64,000 nt of DNA, taken from contig NZ_CABJCG010000006.1 of NCBI RefSeq assembly GCF_902364025.1, positions 186,001 to 250,000 on the forward strand, in the 5' to 3' direction. Of the stretch, positions 55,103 through 63,228 are shown in pieces (the first letter of the stretch is position 1; each line of letters starts with the position of its first letter). This DNA comes from Enterocloster lavalensis (GTDB lineage Bacteria; Bacillota; Clostridia; Lachnospirales; Lachnospiraceae). The notes under the pieces are model-generated. The model was not told the origin of the DNA. It saw only the letters and a list, made by a program, of their open reading frames with translations, and did no database searches. Both the position numbers and the translations under genes were made by a program.

Positions 55103-55859
55103 TTTGCTTCCCTCCCTTCTTAGCCGTCCTTCCGGCCCTCCGCTTTTCTTTCTTCCGCGATTTGGCATCTACTTCCTCACATTCCGGAATCTGCGACAGA
55201 ACAGACAGTCCCAGATACCGTTCCACATCCTCCTCCGTCTGAATGCAGTCGTTGAACAATACCTGAGCCACAATGGCAGCGCAGACCAGCGCTGCGGCGA
55301 TAATGCCTCCCATCACAGCGTTTTTCCTCACATCCGGCGAACTCTGAGCGCTGGGCACCTCCCCGTCCTCAATCAGCTTGGGCGGCACCATTTCCATAAT
55401 GTCACCGATATACTGGGAGGCCGTGGAGGCTACCTGGTCCACCAGCAGCTTGGCCCGGACCGGATCCGTGTCCTCCACCACCAAGGTAAGAATCCGGGTG
55501 TCCGACGGATTTTCAATCCTTAATTTCCCTCTCAGCTCCCGGTAGGACATATCCAGTTCCAGCGTTTCCACCACCTCCTGCAGCACGGGACGGCTTGTGA
55601 CCATGACCCGGTAATCCTGGGTCAGCTGGCTTCCGATCTGTAAATCCGCCAGAGATGTGAGGGTCGTCTCCTTGGAGAGCACATACAGCATTGACGTGGA
55701 GGTGTAGGTTGGGGTCAAAATCAGGCAGCTGTACAGCCCCGAAGCCAAGGCTCCCGCTGCCGCGGCCAGAATCAGCAGCCAGATGCGCTTTTTCAGCGCA
55801 AGAAACAGCTCCATCAGATCGATTTGAATCTCGTCGTTCTCCTCATACTTCTTTTCCAT
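55095..55859 (-). CDS. Chain-length determinant / BY-kinase activator (Wzz, CapA-like)
   Basis: 254 residues with two transmembrane helices (about 24-44 and near 185-205) flanking an extracytoplasmic domain. Wzz-type opening IQIDLMELFLALKKRIWLL. Adaptor that activates CpsD and controls polymer length. The frame is open far upstream to 56078 but overlaps cpsB there; 55859 has GAGGA upstream. Confidence 0.9.
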   Translation of the reverse strand: MEKKYEENDEIQIDLMELFLALKKRIWLLILAAAAGALASGLYSCLILTPTYTSTSMLYVLSKETTLTSLADLQIGSQLTQDYRVMVTSRPVLQEVVETLELDMSYRELRGKLRIENPSDTRILTLVVEDTDPVRAKLLVDQVASTASQYIGDIMEMVPPKLIEDGEVPSAQSSPDVRKNAVMGGIIAAALVCAAIVAQVLFNDCIQTEEDVERYLGLSVLSQIPECEEVDAKSRKKEKRRAGRTAKKGGKQNE

Positions 55860-55879
55860 AATCGTTTTTCCTCTGTTTT

Positions 55880-56632
55880 TTATATTAGCCGGTGCGGCAG
55901 AATCTGATTGTTCAGGACGGATTGCGGATTTTCCCGCACCAGCCTCGCCAGCTGCTCCTCCCCCATCCTCCGTCTGATCCACCTCACGGCCTCCTCCGTG
56001 TCCGGCGGACGGGCGGTCATATTGTGCATGTCCGTCGCCAGAAACCGGACCGTTCCGCTCAGCACCTGCTTTCGGCACCAGCGGACGCGCCGGTCGCTCC
56101 CGCCTCCAGCCAGACTGCGGAAATTGACCTGAAGATGGGCCCCGCTTTGCACAAGCAGCTCCGGCCTCCCCCGTTCACGCAGGCACAAATACCGCTCCGC
56201 GTGAGCCAGCAGCGGTATATAGGAAGCATGCTGCAGCTGCCGTACCGCCCTGTATATTCTTGAAAATGAATCCCCCGGAAGAAATTCCGTCAGCACATAC
56301 CTGCTTTTTGCCAGCGTCAGCGCTCCTCCCTCCCTCAAGGTCTCCGGAAGCTCCTCAAAATACATAATTTCCTGTCCCAGGCTGATCTCATAATCCGTTG
56401 CGATACTCTTTGCCAGGCCGGAGAGGCGGTCTGCCAGTTCCTGCAGCCTCTGCAAATTCTGTCCCTCCCTGAAATGCGGCGTAGCGACCACATGGCGGAA
56501 GCCCTGTCCATAGGCGCAGCGCAGAAGCCGGGCCGACTCCTCCCACCCCCCTGCCCCGTCATCCACCTCCGGAATCACGTGGGCGTGCAGATCGATTCCT
56601 CCCACAAGCCCCTGGTTCGCAGCCTCGAACAT
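55880..56632 (-). CDS. cpsB: Tyrosine-protein phosphatase CpsB/CapC (PHP family)
   Basis: 250 residues. Metal-binding PHP motif DLHAHVIPEVDDGAGG (about 14-29) and later histidines in VVATPHFREG and LLAHAERY. Dephosphorylates CpsD, which completes the phosphoregulatory trio. First gene of the 20-gene exopolysaccharide unit. GGGGAGGGAGG precedes the ATG, and the left inverted repeat of the switch begins only 15 bp upstream. Confidence 0.92.
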   Translation of the reverse strand: MFEAANQGLVGGIDLHAHVIPEVDDGAGGWEESARLLRCAYGQGFRHVVATPHFREGQNLQRLQELADRLSGLAKSIATDYEISLGQEIMYFEELPETLREGGALTLAKSRYVLTEFLPGDSFSRIYRAVRQLQHASYIPLLAHAERYLCLRERGRPELLVQSGAHLQVNFRSLAGGGSDRRVRWCRKQVLSGTVRFLATDMHNMTARPPDTEEAVRWIRRRMGEEQLARLVRENPQSVLNNQILPHRLI

Positions 56633-56646
56633 CGTCCTCCCTCCCC

Positions 56647-56678
56647 GGTTACCACAGAATAGTCATTCTGTGGTAACC
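56647..56678 (+). repeat. Left recombination site of the invertible segment
   Basis: Arms GGTTACCACAGAAT and ATTCTGTGGTAACC flank the asymmetric centre AGTC. The 26-bp core 56650-56675 is the exact reverse complement of the core at 56971-56996. Arm length and centre fit a tyrosine recombinase crossover site. Confidence 0.85.
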
Positions 56679-56996
56679 GCTTCGCCTCTATCCCAGACTC
56701 TGCCTCCCCCCATCAGACGTTTCGAAATTTTACGCCCAAAAAAGGTTCAATCCCACATATCACACAAAAAAACACCCGGCGATCTGAATCCGGCCCTGTG
56801 GCAGCGCACGGATATCAGACCACCAGGCGCTTTTTGTGAGCACAGTGTGGCAGAAATCACGGAAAACCTCTTTTTGATGTGTTTCTAAAAATTTTCTGTA
56901 TGTATTGACTTTTTAAGCATTATCTTTTATGATTAATACCATTGAACAATGATGATTATGTCGATAAAAATACCACAGAATGACTATTCTGTGGTA
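56650..56996. other. Invertible promoter segment controlling the exopolysaccharide operon
   Basis: About 295 bp between inverted 26-bp sites, next to a tyrosine recombinase and directly upstream of cpsB. The only good hexamer pair found inside reads on the plus strand, away from cpsB, so this copy appears to be in the OFF state. After inversion the promoter would lie roughly 75 nt before cpsB. No convincing protein-coding ORF lies inside. This fits the invertible-promoter class known from gut bacteria; the assignment is from arrangement, not experiment. Confidence 0.8.
56905..56933 (+). promoter_or_regulatory. Promoter inside the invertible segment, facing away from cpsB
   Basis: TTGACT (56905-56910), exactly 17 bp, TATGAT (56928-56933). 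As read here it fires through the right site into the 3' end of the recombinase gene in the antisense direction. Confidence 0.75.
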
Positions 56997-56999
56997 TTT
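56968..56999 (-). repeat. Right recombination site of the invertible segment
   Basis: Arms AAATACCACAGAAT and ATTCTGTGGTATTT flank the centre GACT. The centre is the reverse complement of AGTC in the left site, so the two sites are in inverted orientation. The outer edge overlaps the recombinase stop codon (56998-57000). Confidence 0.85.
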
Positions 57000-57837
57000 A
57001 TTCGTTTATCCCTATATTCATGCGATTGATTACATATTCATGATCGCGTATGCTGGCCGCCACATAGATCCTGGTGGTTTCGATGGAAGAGTGTCCGAGA
57101 ATATCCGCCAGATGGGACAAATCCCGCTCAACCGCGTAAAAACACCTGGCGAACAGATGTCTGAGATTATGGGGAAACACCTTAGACTCCTCCACCCCTG
57201 CCTCGCCGCAGTTCTTTTTCATCTCATGGCATATATTACTACGATCCAGGGGCCTTCCGTTTCTTGAGCAGAAGATACTGCCCTTTTTGATTGCTCTCTT
57301 CCGTGCAAAATCCTTCAGCTTAATTACCAGGCTTCTCGGCAGGATGACAATCCGGTTCTTCCCCTTCATACACACTTCCGCCCTCCCCCTGTTGACCGCC
57401 TCCACCGTAATATACTCCAGCTCGCTGATCCGGATGCCCGTGCTGCACAGCGTAACCATAATATAGTACAGCTGTTCCCGTCCCCGCCGTTTTGCCGCCT
57501 CCAGAAGCCGTCTGTACTCTCCTTGCGTCAACTCGCGTCTCTCCTCCACATAGGCCCTCCGCTGTACCTTCAAATACTTCACCCGCAGCTCCCGCCTTCC
57601 CACATATCCAAGATACGCATGGACCGCCGACAGCTTACCATTCACAGTCTGGGGCCTATAACACTTCTGCAGCCTCTCCCGATACTGTACCAGCAACAGC
57701 TTATCCGCCTCCCGCTCCCCCAGAAAATCGTAAAACTCCCCCACCTCAAACAAATACTTCTGTATCGTTGCAGCCGATTTCTCATTTTCAACCAGAAATC
57801 TCCTAAACCCCTCCAACTCCCGTACCCTGTCTTCCAT
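56998..57837 (-). CDS. Tyrosine recombinase (site-specific integrase)
   Basis: 279 residues. N-terminal SAM-like core-binding domain (about 1-95) and catalytic domain (about 100-279) with a complete active site: R136 in STGIRISEL, K160, H223 and R226 in PHNLRHLFA, H249 in LGHSS, nucleophile Y258 in TRIYVA. Size matches XerC/D- and FimB-like invertases rather than phage integrases. It sits against the right site of the invertible segment and is the obvious candidate to flip it. GGAGG precedes the ATG. Confidence 0.93.
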   Translation of the reverse strand: MEDRVRELEGFRRFLVENEKSAATIQKYLFEVGEFYDFLGEREADKLLLVQYRERLQKCYRPQTVNGKLSAVHAYLGYVGRRELRVKYLKVQRRAYVEERRELTQGEYRRLLEAAKRRGREQLYYIMVTLCSTGIRISELEYITVEAVNRGRAEVCMKGKNRIVILPRSLVIKLKDFARKRAIKKGSIFCSRNGRPLDRSNICHEMKKNCGEAGVEESKVFPHNLRHLFARCFYAVERDLSHLADILGHSSIETTRIYVAASIRDHEYVINRMNIGINE

Positions 57838-57913
57838 CCTTTACCTCCGTCAAATATTTTTACCCCTTATTATAACCCGAAGACCCGGCACCCTATACCA
57901 CCCAAAATCCAAA

Positions 57914-57936
57914 TAAAAAAAGGCCCACCAAGGCCT
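57914..57936 (-). terminator. Rho-independent terminator
   Basis: On the minus strand, AGGCC-TTGGTG-GGCCT is followed by a seven-base T-run. It lies downstream of the structured element and would end minus-strand transcripts from it or from the desulfidase gene before the recombinase. Confidence 0.75.
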
Positions 57937-58022
57937 CTCCCCCACTCATTCCATCCCTCCCCCTCTTCTTTTTCTCCCCCTCCAAACCGTGGAACCGCCA
58001 GCAGCCGCCCCAATCCCTAGCC

Positions 58023-58278
58023 GGAAAAGAGCCGGGGGCGGGCAGGGCTGTCTGGCGATTTTCCGAGAGGGTCGATGGCTCTTAGCCCGGAGAGGGTGCG
58101 GAGCAGGGGGTGAGGGAGGGCGCTCCACGCCCGAGCGAAAGGGAACACGGAGGGGCAGGCATCAGGCCTGCGCCGTAGTTTTCCCGATCCCCCTGCGGAG
58201 CGCCCTCTCTGGGCTTAGAGCCATCCCCCGGTTCGGACTATGAGCCAGACGGCCCTGCCCGCCCCCCGGCTCTTTTCC
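58023..58278 (-). ncRNA. Large imperfect inverted repeat, candidate structured RNA or small mobile repeat
   Basis: Rod-like folding is visible: outer stem 58023-58048 with 58252-58278 (26 bp, one bulge); 58050-58056 with 58244-58250; 58074-58088 with 58211-58225 (14 of 15); 58089-58096 with 58203-58210; 58103-58110 with 58189-58196; and an apical GCAGGC/GCCTGC hairpin (58155-58171). Very GC-rich, no ORF. The strand is a guess based on the terminator 90 bp beyond. It does not match an RNA family I recognise. Confidence 0.45.
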
Positions 58279-58308
58279 TCAACAACATCCCCCGGCTGCG
58301 TATCAATT

Positions 58309-59577
58309 CTACTTCTCCCTCATAATCCCCACAATCACCCCCTCCGTCTCCACCATCCCCGGCGAAGCGATCAGTCCCATATTATGCATGGTTTCCTCCG
58401 GCGTCATCCCGTTAATCCCATGCACATTATCAATAAAAACCCCCTGCATGGCAAAATCCACCGACTGGAACGCCGCGTCCACCGCCACAACGCCCTTCAT
58501 GGTACATCCCTTATTTCCCCCGTCGCAGATCATCCCGGTCAGACTGCTGGCCATATTATTGATCGTCTTAGCCATCATATCCACCGTTCCGTCCTTCAAA
58601 TACACCAGTCCGCAGGCCATTCCCGTGCCCGCCGCAATACCGCACCCGCAGAACGCCGACAGTTTCCCGGAATACTCCTTGATATACATACAAACCAGAT
58701 AACTGAGCGCCGTAGCCCGCAGCAGCTTCTCATCCGGCAGCCCCTTCACCTTCGCCACCGCGTACAATGGCAGCGTGGCGATAATCCCGTGGGCCCCGGA
58801 CCCCGTAATACTCATAGCCGGCTTGTCAAGCCCGATCACCCGGGCCTCGATGGCCGCGTTGCACAGCAGCGACGCTGTCTTCTGCTCATCCTCCGAGAAA
58901 ATCTCTCCCCCATTCTTCTTAAGCAGATACCGGGCGTAGGTCGTCCTGGGATTTTCAAGTCCCTCCTCAAACAGCTCATAGTTCATTTGAAACGCATCCA
59001 TAATAAACCGGATCTCCTCCACATCCACGGTGGAACTATACTCATAAATCTGCTCCAGGGTATAGGAGTGGATCAGCGGCTTCTCCACCGCCTCATTTCC
59101 GCGCTTCTCCTCCCCCGAGAACACCACTTCCCCGTTCACCGCGATCCGGACGATGTTGGTGTGGGAATCCCGGATTGTCACCACGGCCTCCCCGCTCTCC
59201 GTCTCCACCGACGCCTCGATGAAAATGCGGCTGGTGATCTCCGACATCTGTGCCTCCACCATTCCGGCGGCCACCATTTTCTCCGCGGCCTCGTTGTCGG
59301 CTTCGGTCACATCCGCCAGACTCTCCAGCCCCTTTTCGGGAACCCCGGCCACTGCCCCCAGGGCCGCCGCGTAAAGGTTGCCCACATGGCTGCTTCCCGG
59401 AATCCCGCAGGTGTACGCGTTCTTGTACATCCCGCTGTTCAGCTTCAAAAGGATCTTTTTCACATCCCCCTTTAAATAGGAACGGGCAGTGGACACCGCA
59501 AAGGCGATGGCCCCCGGTTCCGTCACGCCCAGCGCCGGTTTCATATCGTTTTTAATCAGTTCTGTCAATTCATGCAT
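58309..59577 (-). CDS. L-cysteine desulfidase / serine dehydratase alpha-like protein (UPF0597)
   Basis: 422 residues. It opens with GVTEPGAIAFAVSTA, and GIPGSSHVGN and the Cys-rich SAFCGCGIAAGTGMA region supply likely ligands for an Fe-S cluster, followed by ICDGGNKGC. This matches the CyuA/YhaM family that splits cysteine to pyruvate, ammonia and sulfide. The length is normal. Could also act on serine or a related substrate. Confidence 0.87.
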   Translation of the reverse strand: MHELTELIKNDMKPALGVTEPGAIAFAVSTARSYLKGDVKKILLKLNSGMYKNAYTCGIPGSSHVGNLYAAALGAVAGVPEKGLESLADVTEADNEAAEKMVAAGMVEAQMSEITSRIFIEASVETESGEAVVTIRDSHTNIVRIAVNGEVVFSGEEKRGNEAVEKPLIHSYTLEQIYEYSSTVDVEEIRFIMDAFQMNYELFEEGLENPRTTYARYLLKKNGGEIFSEDEQKTASLLCNAAIEARVIGLDKPAMSITGSGAHGIIATLPLYAVAKVKGLPDEKLLRATALSYLVCMYIKEYSGKLSAFCGCGIAAGTGMACGLVYLKDGTVDMMAKTINNMASSLTGMICDGGNKGCTMKGVVAVDAAFQSVDFAMQGVFIDNVHGINGMTPEETMHNMGLIASPGMVETEGVIVGIMREK

Positions 59578-59611
59578 GGTAATCTCTCTGCCTCCCTGTT
59601 TTACTTAGCTG

Positions 59612-59644
59612 AAAAGCCGCTCTGCTTTCAGCGCGGCGGCTTTT
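59612..59644. terminator. Terminator at the end of the opp operon
   Basis: AAAAGCCGC and GCGGCTTTT form a 9-bp stem with T-runs on both strands. On the minus strand it lies after the repeat array and ends the opp transcript. Confidence 0.7.
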
Positions 59645-59694
59645 ATCATCTTACACCCGGACGGTGTTTTGTTCAATGTTTTTTCAAATCCTAA

Positions 59695-59854
59695 GCAATC
59701 GCCCGCAGGCTGCGCCAGCGGCCCATTACATTCAGCAATCGCCCGCAGGCTGCGCCAGCGGCCCATTACATTCAGCAATCGCCCGCAGGCTGCGCCAGCG
59801 GCCCATTACATTCAGCAATCGCCCGCAGGCTGCGCCGGCGGCCCATTACATTCA
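59695..59854 (-). repeat. Tandem array of four 40-bp repeats
   Basis: Units at 59695-59734, 59735-59774, 59775-59814 and 59815-59854 are almost identical (one base differs in the last). Each begins GCAATCGCCCGCAGG and ends GCGGCCCATTACATTCA. Alternative short hairpins (CGCAG-G-CTGCG and GCTG-CGC-CAGC) overlap in the middle. On the minus strand the array begins with the oppF stop TGA. Confidence 0.92.
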
Positions 59855-60826
59855 TATCAAATGGCATGCCGCGAAATGCCCCGGCGATACCTCCCGGAAT
59901 TCCGGCCGCTCCTCCGCGCAGCGCGCGGTGGCGTGAGGACATCTGGAGGCGAACTTGCAGCCCGGCGGCGTGTTGATGGGGCTGGGGATATCGCCCTTTA
60001 ACATCTGCACCTTCTTGGTCTTGCTGATGGCCGGGTCCAGCTCCGGCACGGCGGACATCAGGGCCTGGGTGTAGGGGTGCAGGGTGTGGGTGTAGAGCTC
60101 CTCGGTCTCGGCAAACTCCACCAAAGACCCCAGGTACATCACGCCCACCTTGCGGGAAATGTGGCGCACCATGGACAGGTCGTGGGCGATAAAGAGGTAG
60201 GTCAGCCCCAGCTCGGCCTGCAAATCCTCCAACATATTCACCACCTGGGCCTGAATGGACACGTCCAGGGCGGAAATGGGCTCGTCGCAGACGATAAACT
60301 CCGGGTTCACAGCCAGCGCTCTGGCGATGCCCACCCTCTGGCGCTGGCCGCCGGAGAACTCGTGGGGATAGCGGCTGGCGTGGTCCTTGCCCAGCCCCAC
60401 GGTGGCCAGCAGCTCATAGATGCGCGCCTGCCGCTCCTTCCCCTCGTACAGATGGTAGATGTCCAGGGGTTCCCCGATAATGTCCGACACGGTCATGCGG
60501 GGATTTAACGAAGCGTAGGGGTCCTGGAAAATCATCTGCAGATTTTTCCGGTACGGCCACACCTCCTTGGCGCTCATGGGCGCTAAATCCACTCCCTTGA
60601 ACAGAATCTGCCCGGCTGTGGGCTTGTACAGGCGCATGATGGAGTAGCCGGTGGTGGATTTTCCGCAGCCGGACTCTCCCACCAAACCGATGGTCTCCCC
60701 CTTGTGGATCTGGAAGGAAACGTCGTCCACCGCCTTCACGTACTCAATCTGTTTTCCCAGAAGCCCTTTCCGGTTCTCGAAATACATTTTTAAATTCTTT
60801 ACTTCCAGCAAAATCTCATTGGTCAC
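59852..60826 (-). CDS. oppF: Oligopeptide ABC transporter ATP-binding protein OppF
   Basis: 324 residues, GTG start at 60826 with GGGAGGAAT upstream. Walker [10 protein letters not shown], signature FSGGQRQR, Walker [13 protein letters not shown] and the C-terminal oligopeptide-type extension with cysteines in [17 protein letters not shown]. Overlaps the oppD stop by 11 bases. Its TGA stop is the first codon of the repeat array. Confidence 0.93.
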   Translation of the reverse strand: MTNEILLEVKNLKMYFENRKGLLGKQIEYVKAVDDVSFQIHKGETIGLVGESGCGKSTTGYSIMRLYKPTAGQILFKGVDLAPMSAKEVWPYRKNLQMIFQDPYASLNPRMTVSDIIGEPLDIYHLYEGKERQARIYELLATVGLGKDHASRYPHEFSGGQRQRVGIARALAVNPEFIVCDEPISALDVSIQAQVVNMLEDLQAELGLTYLFIAHDLSMVRHISRKVGVMYLGSLVEFAETEELYTHTLHPYTQALMSAVPELDPAISKTKKVQMLKGDIPSPINTPPGCKFASRCPHATARCAEERPEFREVSPGHFAACHLI

Positions 60827-61847
60827 GGCGGATTCCTCCCTTCTGTGCCTCATACATTGGGTTGGACGGAGCCTGAGGATGGCACATAAAACAGCTCACC
60901 CGGTGGGTTTCGCTTAAATACTGCTCCGGCACCGGCATGGAGGCGCAGGCTTTCATGGCAAACTGGCACCTGGGGTAGAACGGACATCCGGTGGGCGGAT
61001 TGAGCATATCCGGCGGCGTGCCGAGAATGGGAATCAGGCGCTGCTTGGACTCCTCCCCCGTCACTTTGGGGATGGAATTCAACAGTCCCATGGTATAAGG
61101 ATGTCTGGGCTCGTAGAAGATTTCCTCCGTGGTCCCCTCCTCCATCACCTTGCCGCCGTACATTACGATGATCTTGTCGCAGATGCTGGAGGCGCAGCCC
61201 AGGTTATGGGTGATCAGAATGGTGGCGGTCCCAAGGCGCTCGTTGAGCTCCTTCATCAGGGACAAAACCTGAGCCTGGATGGTCACGTCCAGGGCCGTGG
61301 TGGGCTCGTCCGCGATCAAAAGGTCAGGCTCGCAGGATAAAGCCATGGCGATCATGGCGCGCTGGCGCATACCGCCGGAAAACTCGTGGGGAAAGGACTC
61401 GTAGCGCTTCTCCGGGGAAGGGATTCCCACCAGCTTCAGCATCTCCACTGCCCGTTTCTTCGCCTCCGCCTTGGTCATCTTCTGATGAGTCAGAATGGCC
61501 TCGGTAATCTGGTTTCCGATGGTGAACAGGGGATTTAGGGACGTCATGGGGTCCTGGAAAATCATGGAAATCTGGTTGCCCTGAATCTTCCTCATGCGGC
61601 CCTTTTTCACCTTGGTCAGGTCCTCGCCCTTAAAGAGAATCTGGCCCCCGGTCACTCTGCCGGGATGGGCCAAAAGTCCCATGATTGACAAGCTGGTCAC
61701 GCTCTTTCCGCTGCCGGACTCTCCCACAATACCCACGATCTCGTTTTTATGGACGGAAAAGCTCACGTCGCGGATGGCCTTTACTTCCCCCAGATGAGTA
61801 AAGAAAGAAGTGTGCAGCCCTTTTACTTCCAATAATTCTTCGTTCAT
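60816..61847 (-). CDS. oppD: Oligopeptide ABC transporter ATP-binding protein OppD
   Basis: 343 residues. Walker A GESGSGKS, signature FSGGMRQRA, Walker [13 protein letters not shown], and the C-terminal Cys-containing extension [18 protein letters not shown]. It works with OppF to drive peptide or nickel-type import. GGAAGGAGCGG precedes the ATG. Confidence 0.93.
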   Translation of the reverse strand: MNEELLEVKGLHTSFFTHLGEVKAIRDVSFSVHKNEIVGIVGESGSGKSVTSLSIMGLLAHPGRVTGGQILFKGEDLTKVKKGRMRKIQGNQISMIFQDPMTSLNPLFTIGNQITEAILTHQKMTKAEAKKRAVEMLKLVGIPSPEKRYESFPHEFSGGMRQRAMIAMALSCEPDLLIADEPTTALDVTIQAQVLSLMKELNERLGTATILITHNLGCASSICDKIIVMYGGKVMEEGTTEEIFYEPRHPYTMGLLNSIPKVTGEESKQRLIPILGTPPDMLNPPTGCPFYPRCQFAMKACASMPVPEQYLSETHRVSCFMCHPQAPSNPMYEAQKGGIRRDQ

Positions 61848-61867
61848 TGTACCGCTCCTTCCTATCT

Positions 61868-63211
61868 TTACTTTCTCTGCTTCGGATCAAAGGCATCCCT
61901 GAGTCCGTCGCTGAACAGGTTGAATGTCAAAATGGTTACGGAAATGGCGATGGCCGGGAACACCATCTGGTACGGATACACATAGATTCCGGCCAGAGCG
62001 TCGTTGCACAGCGTACCCCAGGAAGCCATGGGCGCCGAGATTCCAAGACCCACGAAGCTGAGGAACGCCTCGTTGAAAATGGCGCTGGGAATCTGCATTG
62101 CGATGTTTACCATGATGGGACCCATCATGTTGGGGATCAGATGCTTCGTGATGATCCGCCGGGTGTCCGCGCCGGTGACGATGGCCGCCTTGACGAACTC
62201 CTGCTGCTTTAAGGTCAGCACCTGCCCTCTGACGATCCGGGCCATCTTCACCCAGAAGGTCAGGCCCAGCGCCAGGATAATGGACACGATACCCGGCCCC
62301 ACCACCACCATGATCAGAATCACGTACAGCGTCATGGGAATGGAGTCCAGCACGTCCACGATACGCATCATGATGTTGTCCGTCTGTCCGCCCGCGTACC
62401 CCGCGATGGCTCCGTAGAACACGCCCACCACAAAGTTGATGAAGGCGGCGAAAAAGCCTACCAACAGGGAGATTCGAGCGCCGTACACGATCCGGATGAA
62501 CAGGTCGCGGCCCAGGCCGTCGGTGCCCAGAAGATAGGTCTGGTTCTTGACGCTCACCTGGTGGGTCAGCGGTTCCCCGTCGCAGGTCACCTGGGTGCGG
62601 GCCATCTTGTTCTCCAGAATATCCTGGGCCTCGCTCAGGCTGATCTCCTTGGTGTCCGTGCCCTCGAAATACTCCTTAAGATAATCGGCTTTTTTCACCT
62701 GGACCATGTTGTTCCCGCTCTTTTTCGCCGATTTCTCCAGCTTCTTGTACTCCTTCAGCGCGTCGGAGTAAAAGCTGTAGTCGACCACAACCGCCTTGCC
62801 GTTGATGTCGAAATAATTCTTTTTCTGGGCCATGTCCTTGCGGGTGGCCTCCGCCAGCCCCTTAAGCTCGCCCTTGGGACTGACCACCATCAGCATATAC
62901 TGGGGCGTCACATAGATACTGTTCTCTTCGTCAACCGGGTACACCTTCATAACCGCCGGCAGATTGGCCAGGTTTAAATCCTGCTGTTTATAGCTGTAGG
63001 GCCAGAACCAGGGGATCACGATGGCTCCCAGGGTGATGACGACAATGGCGATCATGGAAACCATGGCCACCTTGTTGGCCTTCAGCCGTCTCCAACCGTC
63101 CTGGAAGAAGGTGAGGCTGGGCCTTTCAATTTTCTCTGCATCTTTTTCCTGCTGCTGTAGAGGTTCCCAGACCTCGGCAGGAAGATTGTTCAGCTCGTTT
63201 TCATTTGTCAT
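61868..63211 (-). CDS. oppC: Oligopeptide ABC transporter permease OppC with large extracytoplasmic insert
   Basis: 447 residues, longer than the usual 300 or so. An N-terminal helix (about 48-70) is followed by an insert (about 72-215) rich in Lys/Asp/Tyr, probably outside the membrane, then the BPD transport domain with LLGTDGLGRDLFIRIVYGAR and the EAA loop (VKAAIVTGADTRRIITKHLIPN). The insert may contact the binding protein or wall. Confidence 0.92.
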   Translation of the reverse strand: MTNENELNNLPAEVWEPLQQQEKDAEKIERPSLTFFQDGWRRLKANKVAMVSMIAIVVITLGAIVIPWFWPYSYKQQDLNLANLPAVMKVYPVDEENSIYVTPQYMLMVVSPKGELKGLAEATRKDMAQKKNYFDINGKAVVVDYSFYSDALKEYKKLEKSAKKSGNNMVQVKKADYLKEYFEGTDTKEISLSEAQDILENKMARTQVTCDGEPLTHQVSVKNQTYLLGTDGLGRDLFIRIVYGARISLLVGFFAAFINFVVGVFYGAIAGYAGGQTDNIMMRIVDVLDSIPMTLYVILIMVVVGPGIVSIILALGLTFWVKMARIVRGQVLTLKQQEFVKAAIVTGADTRRIITKHLIPNMMGPIMVNIAMQIPSAIFNEAFLSFVGLGISAPMASWGTLCNDALAGIYVYPYQMVFPAIAISVTILTFNLFSDGLRDAFDPKQRK

Positions 63212-63228
63212 GCTCTGTCTCCTAACAC

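Larger units (their letters stand above)
57838..58308. other. Gap between the recombinase and desulfidase genes (471 bp)
   Basis: Holds a TATAAT upstream of the recombinase (minus strand, near 57870) without a good -35, a terminator at 57914-57936 and the structured element 58023-58278. No ORF of coding character was seen. Confidence 0.6.

Noticed and set aside
56670..56888. 72-residue ORF inside the invertible segment
   Set aside because: It begins inside the left recombination site, has no ribosome site and a non-protein-like composition.
56647..56999. Explaining the two palindromes as simple terminators or operators
   Set aside because: Neither has a T-run suited to the flanking genes, and exact inverted identity with opposite asymmetric centres beside a tyrosine recombinase fits recombination sites better. 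A secondary hairpin role is not excluded.
58023..58278. tRNA, rRNA or known large RNA
   Set aside because: No cloverleaf or rRNA segment was recognised; the fold is a long rod with internal loops.
59695..59854. Possible CRISPR array
   Set aside because: The 40-bp units are directly contiguous, with no spacers, and no cas genes are present.
59664..60001. Plus-strand ORFs with repeated [13 protein letters not shown] peptides
   Set aside because: They are translations of the 40-bp repeats; 40 is not a multiple of three, so the frame cycles, and the overlap with oppF shows they are shadows.
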